From Stemphylium vesicarium (Eukaryota > Ascomycota > Dothideomycetes > Pleosporales > Pleosporaceae): a DNA stretch of 64,000 nt. The notes under the pieces were generated by a model that was not told where the DNA came from, made no database searches, and saw nothing but the letters and a program-made list of their open reading frames with translations. The stretch lies in NCBI GenBank assembly GCA_004380135.1, contig QXCR01000012.1:62001-126000 (forward strand). Direction: 5' to 3'. Shown here piece by piece: positions 21,551-32,424 of this stretch. A program made the position numbers and the translations under genes. Each line of letters opens with the position of its first letter. Positions within the stretch are counted from its first letter, which is position 1.

Positions 21551-21556
21551 ACGCGT
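21551..21556. promoter_or_regulatory. MluI cell-cycle box (ACGCGT)
   Basis: ACGCGT lies 73 bp upstream of the primase ATG, with a second ACGCG nearby (about 21564). In yeasts this element is bound by MBF and drives G1/S expression of DNA-synthesis genes including primase. It lies in the 210-bp divergent promoter shared with the DUF1917 gene. Confidence 0.55.
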
Positions 21557-21688
21557 AGAGTGAACGCGGGCGCGTTTTGGCTGCAGGGATACCCCTGCAC
21601 GTGGTCCCTCATTACTTCCCCATCTGGTCAACCATCACTCGTCATATCGCGTCAATCTTGAGCAAACAATCTCCACTTTATCTACGCC

Positions 21689-22986
21689 ATGGCAGACGAA
21701 GAGTTGGTGACTGGCCATGGGTACATATCTGACGACAGCAGTTTCTATGGTATGTCGAGGACATCAATCGCAACCCCAGCAACTTATAGCCGTACTTACT
21801 GACTGCCAACAGGTACCGAAGAGGAACAGCAGCGTCAGTCAGAACTCTGTGGAGAAATCAACGCAACCGAGTTTTGGCGTGCACACCCCAAAGACATCAA
21901 TCTCATCGCTACAAAGGCGTGCCTTCTGGCAACGACGAAACGTACAGCGAAGCCGCCTGCTTCTGGCGATGCATTGCCACCAAAAAGCGCTGTGGGTGAG
22001 ACAGCGTCAGCCGTGAACGACGAATCCTTCAATTTCTCTGGCCCCGACCGCAAGGCCATGGAGCAAGAACGACTCGCAAGGTTAGGAAACCGCAAGAGAG
22101 AGCCATCCCCAGAATCACTACCGACGCCCGAGTTGTTCAATCCGCTACAAGGGCGTTCGGATGCATGGCAGTTAGGTGAGTCAGTCGATAATTTTATCAG
22201 GCGTCTTCCCCCGTTCACCACATCCATATTTACCTGTCCTTGGATCTGGGCTGAGAATCCACATCGTAACCCTCGCGACAAGTCCCCTTGTCCTCGCGTC
22301 GATGACTTTACCACCCGTGGAGCGGCGCTGCTCGAACAGTCTTTGAATACCCGACGTGATATTCAGAAGGCAGGTGCTGTACAACCGAGAGGAATGGTGA
22401 ACAGACAGCTCAACCAGGAGAGCAAGACCTTGCAAGAACGCATTACCAGCCTTGCAAAGGAGACGCACGTTCTTACTGGGAAGGTGAATTTAGTCAACTG
22501 GGTACAGCCTTGATTTTCTCCGTGTCTAATCTCGCCTAGTGGATGTTGTTCCCCAAGTCCGTGGACGTCACCCGGGTCTGGAAACAAGTCGTCACAGGTA
22601 CCGTCAACAATAATCTCGGCTCTAGTTGCAAGGTTGCAACCGACGATGGGAATGAAGAGAGATTGAGTGAGTTCTGAGGTTATGAAAGAAAAAGAACCTA
22701 CCAGTGCTGACAATCAGTAGTCTGTGTCTACACCAAAGACTTCCAGGATACTCACGACGTTTTGAGGGTGCTTCAAGAGCTCGAGGAAATGGGCGTCTTC
22801 TCAGGCAGAGCTATTTACTACAAGCCCGATACCTACACTTACCTGGATCTTAGGCGCGAGAGTGCAGCCCAGTATGGGTTACAGGCGAGTCTCTACAATT
22901 CGCGCACCATGATGGCTGGTAGCAAGGCGGCAAAGCCAGACTCGCTACCCCAGAAAAAGCAATCGAATTTGGAGAGCTATTTCTGA
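21689..22986 (+). CDS. DUF1917 / BLES03-like (UPF0696) protein
   Basis: Exons 21689-21749, 21813-22483, 22540-22666 and 22718-22986, with three short introns (21750-21812, 22484-22539, 22667-22717). Product 375 aa. The C-terminal third (WMLFPKSVDVTRVWKQVVT, then VCVYTKDFQDTHDV, then IYYKPDTYTYLDL) matches the DUF1917 domain found in human C11orf68/BLES03, an eIF4E-like fold. The middle is charged and low in complexity (SLAKETHVLTGK). It ends QSNLESYF, which resembles a PCNA-interacting box (Q-xx-L-xx-YF). The PIP-like tail is an observation; function is unknown. Divergent from DNA primase. Confidence 0.8.
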
Positions 22987-23937
22987 TCGTGGTTGGAATC
23001 CAGTTCAGGAGCTACGACTGGGCCACCAATGTCAAGCCTGTGAGGGGATGATCGGGACACGATGACAGCTGTCCCAGCCGTTATGCGCAATGCGTAGCGG
23101 CGACGATCTATGGGGATTGCTCGGTCTTCTGTAATGGACCGGCTAGCCCTCCTTCTCATCTTGTTGCTTTCTTTGCCGCCACTTGGAGTGCATATATGCC
23201 CTAATCATGATTCCATACGTGGCCTACATACCCATAATACGCGCCAATACTAGAATAACGTCGGACACGCTGATCAATCAGCTTTTCTGTAAGCAGCGGC
23301 TCGCTCTAGATGCTCAACGAAGCAGCAGCTAGCATAGCTGCGCACTGTGCTGAACAAAGCTCTCAAACAAACGTAAGCAAAACTCGACCTCCCCGTTTCA
23401 GCGCAACTGCAAGGACTTTGCCGCTACACAACGCCCAGCCAATGCAGCCGCAACCCGGCACATCGTGTCTGCAGTCTGTTGGCCCCGACACGAATCGAAC
23501 GTAGCCGTTGTCACTGGACCGCCCCAGAGCTCGCGCGCTAACGATAATTCCAGAAAGTGAGAGACGTGCAGTTTTCGTTACTCGATAGCTACTTGGAAGA
23601 CAGGGCTTCGAACGCCGTAGTTCGCCGCTTGCGCTGGACGACTTCAGCCGGCGATCACAGCTTGTCAGAGCTTCGGAGGCGCCCGGTTCTATGACTTTAC
23701 TGTCTCTTGAGCTCTAAGGTTCTGCCCTTCGGTCCATGAACATGTTCCTGGTATCTGGCTGTCGCTGTAGGTGTCACAGTGCGCGGAACGGATCAAGGGA
23801 CACGCAGTAAAGCCGGAACGTGTTCGGAAACTCGGTCGAAATCATCTCTGTCGGCCAACCCCGAGGATAGCCAGGCAATTCGTATCGGGCTAGATGAATG
23901 GTCGGCGGCGACCCAATTCGGCACATTGTATTTCCGT

Positions 23938-23959
23938 TACTCGATAGAAATCGAGTAAT
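23938..23959. repeat. Perfect 9-bp inverted repeat (hairpin)
   Basis: TTACTCGAT-AGAA-ATCGAGTAA: 9-bp perfect arms with a 4-nt loop. The same left arm recurs at about 23579 (right arm degenerated) and 24552. Confidence 0.8.
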
Positions 23960-24551
23960 GCGGTGCGTTGGGAAGTACGCTGGCTGACATCTGCTTAGCT
24001 TCTCCGGCGGCATCGGGATGGGCTCCGATACTCTCTAAACTCACAGCTCTTACAGACCCATTTGGAAACAAGAAATCAGGCAATTCATCCTTTGTGTTTT
24101 GAATACAAATTGCAAGAGGATTTCAGGATATGAATCCTACTCGAGTTCCAGGCGTTCGAGATTCTATAGGTATGACGCTGGACCGTTGGCTGCCCTGCGC
24201 TAGCCCATGTGGATCTAATCGGAGCGATCTACTGCACGTCTATCGCACGGAACCACACCCTTGCATCTCCTTATCAGTAGCATATGCACGTCCCCTAACA
24301 CCATTCTTTTACACAGACACGGAAAATTACCACTCTGGTCGGTTGACGGCGCTGGCAGTATTTATTTTTGGATGCCTTACCGGAAAGACGTTACGAACAT
24401 GCGGACGCCACAATCATCAGGCCATAAGGGATAGGTAAACATGATGGGTGTGAGGAAGAAATCGGGTTCGTATTCACACTAAAGTCAACCAACCGGAGAC
24501 AGGGTCGAGACGCATGGTCAAGGCGGCCGAGATAGCCTCACCTACCCTAGT

Positions 24552-24572
24552 TACTCGATAGTATCGAGCAAT
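24552..24572. repeat. 10-bp inverted repeat (hairpin), second copy
   Basis: TTACTCGATA-G-TATCGAGCAA: arms pair over 10 bp with one mismatch. Shares the left arm with the hairpin at 23938, while flanks are unrelated. Confidence 0.7.
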
Positions 24573-24684
24573 GTGTAACTCAGGGTTCGCCGATGCTCCA
24601 CAGTCCCCTGGCGCCATGTTAGTTAGACCCAGACTCCGGATCTGACGCTTCGAGGAGAGCTCGGGGTGGCCCTTAGCCATGGAC

Positions 24685-24877
24685 AGATAAGAGCCTGTAC
24701 CCCAGGTTTTGGCGTTTTCGTCAATCAGTACCTGAGCATATCGTTCTTTTGTTACATAAGAATCTCTACATTCTGCCTCTAAACGCTGTTGTTTCCAATT
24801 TCTCCAGAGACCCCGACCCACAATCCTCTTTGGCATTTGCACGCCCAACACCCAAAGCGTCTTATCAACGCTTATCT
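24685..24877 (+). promoter_or_regulatory. Three GATA-factor sites upstream of allantoinase
   Basis: AGATAAG at 24685-24691, then CTTATCA at 24861-24867 and CTTATCT at 24871-24877 (HGATAR on the minus strand). The latter pair, 10 bp apart, lies about 170-190 bp before the ATG. In Aspergillus and yeast, GATA factors (AreA, Gln3) switch on allantoin catabolism under nitrogen limitation. Confidence 0.5.
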
Positions 24878-25049
24878 GCAGCTCACCCGAAGACACCCAC
24901 ACCACCTTCCCCGCGTTTGCCGAAACCGGGCTTGTGGCTGTATATAGCTCTTGGATTTCTGACGCGGAGTTGGGCCTCTCCACGTTCTCTCTCCACATAC
25001 ATTTCTTCTTCCCGTCTTGCATCAGCCAGAAGTGCTCCATCTTGTCATC

Positions 25050-26774
25050 ATGGCTCCCCACGCAACGACCCCTCCACCAACTTCTCAGAACCAGCCACTT
25101 CAGCCCATCACTGTTCTAGCCTCCTCAAGAGCTGTTGTTTCTGGCAGGCTGACTGAGGCCACCATTATTGTTTCGAACACTACTGGCAAGATCACATCTA
25201 TCTTTCACTCAGTGTTGCCTCCTACCGACTTCCCTGAAGGCACGTCGTATACAAACTACTCGCCAAACATCTTACTACCTGGACTCGTCGATGCCCATGT
25301 ACATCTCAACGAACCTGGCCGGACAGAATGGGAAGGATTCTGGACTGGTACCCGAGCGGCCGCCTTTGGCGGAGTCACTACCGTCATTGACATGCCACTG
25401 AACGCCATCCCTCCTACAACCACTGTTGAGAACCTCAAGATAAAATGTGAAGCATCACAGGGCAAGTGCTGGGTCGACGTAGGCTTCTACGGAGGTATCA
25501 TCCCTGGCAACTCAGGCGATCTACAAGCACTGGTCAAGGAAGGTGTTCGTGGATTCAAGGGCTTCTTGTGCGACAGTGGAGTAAGTCATACTAAACCTCC
25601 CTATCCAAATCATGTGACACTAACAACGCATCCAGGTGGAAGAGTTCCCAGCCGTCTCCTCAATCGACATTCAAAAAGCTCTGCTAGCACTCAAAGACTC
25701 AGCAACGACACTGATGTTCCATGCCGAGATGATCCCGCCCATCACCGACTCAGTCGGCGACGACATCCAACGCTCCAACCCACCCCTCGCGCCCAAAGGC
25801 CCACTAACATCCTACGACACATTCCTTCAATCGCGGCCGCCATCCTTCGAAACCTGTGCCGTAGCCGAGATCCTCTCGCTCGCGCACCTCGCCCCCGAAC
25901 TGCAACTCCACATTGTGCACCTCTCAGCCATCGAAGCCATCCCCATGCTGCGTAAAGCACGTGCAGACGGCATCAAGATCACCGCCGAAACCTGTTTCCA
26001 CTACCTGGCCCTCGCCGCCGAAGGCATCAAGGAAGGCGACACAAGACACAAATGCTGTCCACCCATCCGCTCGCAGTCCAACCAAGACGGGCTGTGGGAA
26101 GAACTCATGCAAGATACCGTCGACGGCGTCATCCAAACCGTAGTCTCAGACCACTCTCCCTGCACTCCAGAGATCAAACTCCTACCGCCCCATCTCGCGC
26201 CGACGAAGACTTCGCCGCCGCGGAAAGAGGGGCAGAGCAGCAAAGACTGCGGCTCATGCGAGAGTTCAGAAGGCGAGATGGAAGGGCCGGAGGAGAGAGG
26301 CGACTTCTTCGGCGCTTGGGGCGGCATTTCGAGTGTGGGGCTTGGCTTGCCTATTCTGTGGACTGAAGGCCGGAAGCGCGATGAGAACTTCAATATCGAG
26401 GATATTGTAAGGTGGTGCTGCAAGAATACTGCTAAGCAAGTTGGACTGGAGAAGAGTAAAGGTGATTTGGGTGTGGGCTTTGATGCTGATATTGTGGTTT
26501 TCGATGATACGGCTGAGTTTATGGTATGTCTGCTCTCTCCCTCTTCCTCCGCCGTTGCTTTGATAAAACAAGACTAACTAGAAGATAGGTTGAGCCCAGC
26601 ACCATGCTCTTCCGCAACAAGGTCTCTCCCTACGAGAATAAGACGCTCAAGGGCGTCGTGAGAGAAACTTGGTTGCGCGGCCAACGCGTCTTCTCCCGCG
26701 CAGACGGGTTCCAGGAAAAGTCTGGGCCGTCGGGCAAGCTTTTGCTTGAGCCAAGGAAAATGGCGAATGCGTAG
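25050..26774 (+). CDS. DAL1: Allantoinase
   Basis: Exons 25050-25580, 25636-26523 and 26589-26774; introns 25581-25635 and 26524-26588. Product 534 aa. The amidohydrolase metal-binding motif DAHVHLNEPGRTEWEGF near residue 87, MFHAEM, HIVHLS and VSDHSPC supply the expected metal and catalytic His/Asp residues of cyclic amidohydrolases. The EPGRTEWEGF extension favours allantoinase over dihydroorotase. It opens the allantoin ring to allantoate in purine breakdown for nitrogen. A Lys/Glu/Ser-rich insert (KEGQSSKDCGSCESSEG) between the barrel and the C-terminus is longer than I would expect. An in-frame Met at 25017 would add 11 residues. A TATATAG box lies 110 bp upstream and GATA sites further out. 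Confidence 0.93.
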
Positions 26775-27117
26775 ACGAATGTTTATGATAACGTTAGTGA
26801 TGACACATGGCGGGGTTCAGGGCATATATGGCTAGTTGCATAGACGGCGTTGGGAATGGGGAATTGTGGGTATATATTTCACATCTCAGCATTCAACATT
26901 CACGGGTCTTTTCTTTCTGGGGCATACGATGGCGTAGCGAGATGTTTAGAATTTAATTTGTATTTCAATTCGAGAAGTGTATAATAGAAACACTTCATTC
27001 GGCAAATTCTGTACGATTACCGTGTGCATATACTAGCACCTCTTCATGATACGAAGTTGAAACTGTGCAGAAGATAAAAATCACGTAGCAATCGATATAA
27101 GAAGAAAGAGAAGCCAT
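26775..27117. other. Convergent intergenic region
   Basis: 340 bp, AT-rich, between the 3' ends of allantoinase and the lectin gene. No feature seen beyond likely 3' processing sequence. Confidence 0.5.
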
Positions 27118-28619
27118 TTACAAGTACTTCTTGGGCGCTCCACCTCTCCTCTTCTTGTACAGAATATACGCGCCCGTAACCATAATTTGAACCGCAACGG
27201 CAATGAACAAAAAGGTCGTCATGCTGGGTCCACTAGTAGTAACAACTAAATTCCGCTGTTAGCATTGTCTCTTGACTTTTTCTATTGCCTGGATGTCTCT
27301 TCAGAGGGGTCGAAGCTTACCAGAACCCATAATCTCGGGCATACTCCTAATCACACCTTGGGTACTCTTCTCCATGGCGCGATGGAATTGGTTCATCATG
27401 TCCTTGAAATCCTTCGACTCTAGATCACGCAGGATCTGTGATGTTGTGCGTTCTACCTTTTCTACGTTGCGGATGGTCGCTGCACCGCGGTCGTCGATGG
27501 GGACAATGCGGTGCATGAGTTCGTTCCAGCGCTCAGAGTTCTCTTTGTGGATGAGTTCGATCGTCTCGGCCATTTCGGCGACGCGGTTGTTGATGATTTG
27601 AATACGGTTGTGGAGGTCGGCGAACTGGTCTTGTTGCGATTGGATGTTTCCTGCGAGCACGTCTTCGACCATCTTGGGGATGTCGTTTTGGGAGATCGAG
27701 GACCCGTATTTCCGTTGGGCTTGGTTCTGCTTGTGGGTTTGCTCCTCGTGGCCCTTTTGGGCGGCGAGGTTCTGTTGCTGCTGGTGCTGCGAGTTGATGT
27801 AGTCTTGCTTGTTTGGGTTGGGCGGTTCTTGCGAGCCCTTGGTGGAAACGATGAATTTGTGGACTTCGAAAGAATCGGGGTTCTCGGCGGAGGAGGCACT
27901 TATACCGAAATAGTAGCCTTCGGGGAGTTCAACCTGGAGAAGTAGTGAGTAAGCTGAGAAGTTGGACAGCATCTGAGACATACCTTGTCCGTCTTGAAGC
28001 ACGTCTCCCCGTCAACAATGACTTCGAGGAAACCTTCTGCATGGTGCAGCTTGATTGGAGTAAGCTCTCCACGGTTTCTGTAGGCATAGTCGCATTTTCC
28101 AAAAGCCAGTGTGTCTGGGTCAGGGTGGGACTTGATGTCTTTGGTGCCGTCGTTGAGGAAACCACGGACAGATCCTCCATGTCCTTCGTACTGATCTATG
28201 ACTAAGACGAGTCCATCGAATTTCGGAGCGGTGTACAAGCTCGCTGGTGTTTCGCGCGCTTGTGATTCCCTCACATACCAAAACTGCAGGTTTCCACCTC
28301 CACGCTCCATGCCCGTCGCCCTAAAGTCCAGCTCTGCTGTCCAGTCGCCTTTGTGGTGCAGCGGGTCCTGAGCCCATATTGAACCGCGCTTGTTTCCAGG
28401 ATATGGGGGCGTAAGGATGACGCGATCGGAGAGGATCTGGGGAACATAGTCGTCTATGCCCTGAACGACGAAGTGAGGGACGGCGCGAAGGTCGGGCGAG
28501 ATGTAGACACCTGCTTTCTGGCCGAAACTGAGATTGTCTATTACATATTGGGCGTGGGTAGTGGAAAGTGCGAGGGTCGACCAGGCAATGGTTCGCAGCG
28601 ATTGCGATGTGATGTGCAT
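27118..28619 (-). CDS. ER-Golgi L-type lectin cargo receptor (Emp46/47, ERGIC-53-like)
   Basis: Minus-strand exons 28619-27984, 27933-27321 and 27245-27118; introns 27934-27983 and 27246-27320. 458 aa. Signal peptide (about residues 1-24, ending STTHAQ), then a legume-like lectin domain to about residue 230 with GGNLQFWYVRE and FDGLVLVIDQYEG. A Gln-rich coiled-coil stalk follows. The short last exon encodes a single membrane helix (TTFLFIAVAVQIMVTGAYIL) and a basic tail ending KKYL. That tail fits a KKxx COPI retrieval signal, supporting cycling between ER and Golgi as a glycoprotein cargo receptor. The Met at 28634 is an alternative start, less good for a signal peptide. Confidence 0.9.
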
Positions 28620-29335
28620 TGTGGAGGGACGCAATGGTGTTGTTCAGACGAACTCGGGTTGAACCGACCGTGGTCGTATATGGTAGGCTTGGTGTTGTTT
28701 ATAGTGGGATCTCTAGTCTAGTATACAGTGAGCTCCTATGTGCCATTAGGCGCATTCACTCAAGTCAAACGTACATCGTGCTTCCCTGTACAATCGGCTC
28801 TGCCTAGGTCGCAAGGGTCCACGCGACAGTTGCAGTAGGTATTGCTGTGGATTTAAAGAAACAATTGGGTATCACGAAACGTCGGTAAGGCACAAGAAAC
28901 GAAGAACTGCCGCCAAATGGGCAGAAAGGGGACTTATCAATAGTCGTGGAAGCTTATGGACAGCTGTGCTTAAGACGGAACTACATATGACATTGATTGG
29001 GTGGCCTATGCGCGAACGCACTGCGACAGGTAAGGCGAGCCCCTCTGACATGAGACACCAAGAACGTGAGCAGTTTGGGCTAGAAGACATGGAGCGCTCG
29101 TATGGTTTCAACTTGTGCAGAAAACAAGCAAGAATAACGCTGGAACAATTGGTCATCCACGACGTGTCGCGATGCGGAGGTTCGGCTTGGCGGCTGGGTT
29201 GGGTCGGGGGTGGTGATTCGCCGACGACCATTTTCTCCATCGTCGTCTACCTCATCACCGAGCTCCATCCGCCATTGTTGCCGCCTTCACGCCTCCAGCA
29301 CCCCTCACGCACCCCCTCACACGCCCACGGCCAAC
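28620..29335. promoter_or_regulatory. Divergent promoter region (lectin / prohibitin-2)
   Basis: About 715 bp between two divergent starts. Short ORFs on both strands are not supported. The last 60 bp before the prohibitin ATG are C-rich, like a fungal leader. Confidence 0.4.
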
Positions 29336-30379
29336 ATGTCTGCACCGGACCCCAAGGAAGCATGGTCGCGCATCCAAAATGAGCTCACACGACGGAGCGC
29401 TCGATTCGGAGGTGCGGGCGGAGGCGGACCACCGAAGGGTGTCTTTGGCGGCATCGGAGGACTTTTACTTATTGGCGGTGGAATCTGGATGGCGAACAAT
29501 GCGCTGTTCAACGGTATGTTTAGTATCGTTTGCCTATGAAAATGACCTGCTGACATGTCATAGTCGACGGTGGTCACCGAGCAATCAAGTACACCCGGAT
29601 TGGCGGAGTCCAGAAAGAAATCTACAGCGAAGGAACCCATTTCCGGATTCCCTGGTTCGAGACTCCCATTACCTACGATGTGCGCGCCAAACCCCGAAAC
29701 GTCGCTTCCCTTACCGGTACCAAGGACTTGCAAATGGTCAACATAACCTGCCGTGTACTGTCAAGGCCGCGGGTCGAGTCGCTGCCTCAGATCTACAGAA
29801 CACTGGGTACGGATTACGACGAGCGCGTGCTGCCATCGATTGTCAACGAGGTCTTGAAGAGCGTGGTGGCGCAGTTCAACGCCAGTCAACTCATCACACA
29901 GCGTGAGAACGTTAGCCGGCTGGTACGAGACAACTTGGTCCGGAGAGCCGCGCGCTTCAACATCATGCTGGATGATGTTTCTCTAACTGTGAGTCTTGAT
30001 GGTCTATTCCCCCTAAGCCCCGCATCCAAATAACACCCCCCAGCACCTCGCCTTCTCCCCCGAATTCACCGCCGCGGTAGAAGCCAAGCAAGTTGCGCAG
30101 CAAGAAGCCCAGCGCGCCGCCTTTGTTGTCGACAAGGCTCGCCAGGAGAAGCAAGCCACCGTCGTCCGCGCCCAGGGTGAGGCCCGTTCCGCTGAGTTGA
30201 TTGGTGACGCCATCAAGAAGAGCAGGAGTTACATTGACCTGAGGGAGTTCGAGAACGCCAGGACAATTGCCGGTATCCTGCAGCAGAGCGCGAACAAGGT
30301 CTACCTCGACAGCAAGGGTCTGGGTCTCGACATCAGCCAGAGCACGGCGGACAAGGAGCAGAGGGCGAACAGGAAGTAA
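29336..30379 (+). CDS. PHB2: Prohibitin-2
   Basis: Exons 29336-29513, 29564-29988 and 30044-30379; introns 29514-29563 and 29989-30043. 312 aa, matching yeast Phb2 (310). An N-terminal membrane anchor (GVFGGIGGLLLIGGGIWMANNALF) is followed by VDGGHRAIKYTRIGGV and EGTHFRIPWFETPI, which open the SPFH/PHB domain. The C-terminal half is a coiled coil (AAVEAKQVAQQEAQRAAFVV), ending with the lysine-rich tail EQRANRK. With Phb1 it forms ring complexes in the mitochondrial inner membrane that scaffold m-AAA protease and respiratory assembly. The start is fixed by the family MSxxPxxAW pattern. Confidence 0.96.
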
Positions 30380-31153
30380 GGAGGTGATGACCATGTATAA
30401 CTAACCTTTGGGAAAAGCGAGGTGCAAGCGTGCAAATACGTAGCTTTCCACTCATGTCTAAATATCAACAAAGTATTCTCTCATCCGACTCATTTACCGT
30501 GTCAACAAACGATGCAGCTGTTGTGATGTATCTAAACACGGTTTTGGTCCGCTTGGTGGTACCCTAAAGCAAAGAGAGAAGATCCATGCATGGCGTTGCT
30601 GCGCGATGCAGTTCATCGAGCATTGCTTTTGTCGTTTCGCCCGATGCTACTGTTACCCCTCAGTCTTTGCGACGGCAACCGGAATGCTCGGAGACTGCAG
30701 AGGCCAGTCGAGCCGTTGAACTATGTATTACTGACGTTTGATGGGGTGCCGTGAGCTGACGAGTACTGAGGAGTAAACCTTGAGATCCGATTGACCGAAT
30801 TACCGCACTGAGCTACCATGACCGAGGACGCCATAGTAACAGCAAGCGGAGACGTCGCTACGCATGCTCCCCAAGTCAGCCCGCTGGCCTTAGCGTTGTA
30901 AACACGGGCTTTTCTGCACCAAGCACGGGCGGGAAAATCAGCGGTCAGATCAGCTGACGTCAGTCGGTGCGGGAAGCGGGTCGAAATTAGCATCAGATCA
31001 CGAATCGACAAAATATGCGCGTGTAGTCCTTGACAAGTTTGATTGATTTCTAGATGTCCGACATTTGCGGTGAAACCTATTCAGCTCCTCCCATAGATGC
31101 CATGATGCCGTAACTCGTTATCGATCGTCTCGCGTACCCCAGTGGCGACGCGC
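30380..31153. other. Convergent intergenic region with CRE palindrome
   Basis: 770 bp between two 3' ends. It contains TGACGTCA at 30955-30962, an ATF/CREB-type site unusual for a convergent gap. No coding frame is supported; a non-coding transcript is possible but unproven. Confidence 0.4.
30955..30962. promoter_or_regulatory. CRE-type palindrome TGACGTCA
   Basis: Full 8-bp ATF/CREB consensus, within CAGCTGACGTCAG. It is far from any start codon of the annotated genes. Confidence 0.35.
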
Positions 31154-31727
<574 letters not shown>

Positions 31728-32424
31728 GGCGGCCTGAGCAATCGGTGGTGATTGCTTTCCTCAGCGTGATGCAGAAAGGGTGTTGGAAGAAAAGTGCGAC
31801 GACGAGAAGTCTTGGAGTAGAAATTCATGTGGATTCCTAAGCGAGGGCGGCGCCCAATCAGGGACCGTGCGCCCGGCTGATCGAAAACACGTGAGAATGC
31901 CCAGGCCCCGGGCGCCCGATCGCTACGTTAGCGCCTACGTCGTCGGCCGTGGGCGGCTAGCCGTCGCTGGGGTGACGGAGATGCGAGCGCTTGTTGATTC
32001 CAGACTTTATACGGTAATACACATCTATCCCCGCCTCCGCTGCATTTATCCTCCACTTTGCTATCCATCTCTCGCATCCACACTTTCTTCCTCTCTAGTA
32101 TCAATTGCCCGCTTAGCGACTGACACTAAAACACTACTCTACCTACACGCATATACACGCACAGGCTTCGGCCAAATACTTACTTGAGGCAGGCTACTGG
32201 GAGACTGCATCTGTACTGAGGATTCCATAAGGATAACGACCGCCCGGCGGAGCGCCGCTTGCTTTGCGTGAGGTACGTTCATCGACATCCACTTGTTTAA
32301 CGTCAAAGCTTTCATTCGGAATGCAACTAGATAAGAACACCATAGCTAACAAGGCCTTCAGTTTCGGACCCATAGGAATTTCCCCCTCCTCGAGAACCGT
32401 TTCCGGACTCGACCTGCATAAGAT
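31728..32424. promoter_or_regulatory. Divergent promoter region (ubiquitin-S27a / zinc finger)
   Basis: About 700 bp between divergent starts. The right half is pyrimidine-rich (32030-32170), fitting the strong promoter and leader style of fungal genes. No specific site was identified. Confidence 0.4.

Larger units (their letters stand above)
22987..25049. other. 2-kb gene-free tract with hairpin repeats
   Basis: No convincing gene. A TTACTCGATA motif recurs at about 23579, 23938 and 24552; at the last two it forms inverted repeats. The right end is the allantoinase promoter with GATA sites and a TATATAG at 24941. A minus-strand ORF (24474-25061) runs through the promoter and is judged spurious. 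Intact transposon features are absent. Confidence 0.5.

Noticed and set aside
23480..23580. Possible tRNA on the minus strand (T-loop-like GTTCGATTC)
   Set aside because: The T-stem pairs only partly and no 5' acceptor strand complementary to the 3' end lies at tRNA distance.
24474..25061. 195-codon minus-strand ORF
   Set aside because: It overlaps the allantoinase promoter (TATA and GATA sites) and start codon, has no recognisable motif, and shows composition of read-through sequence.
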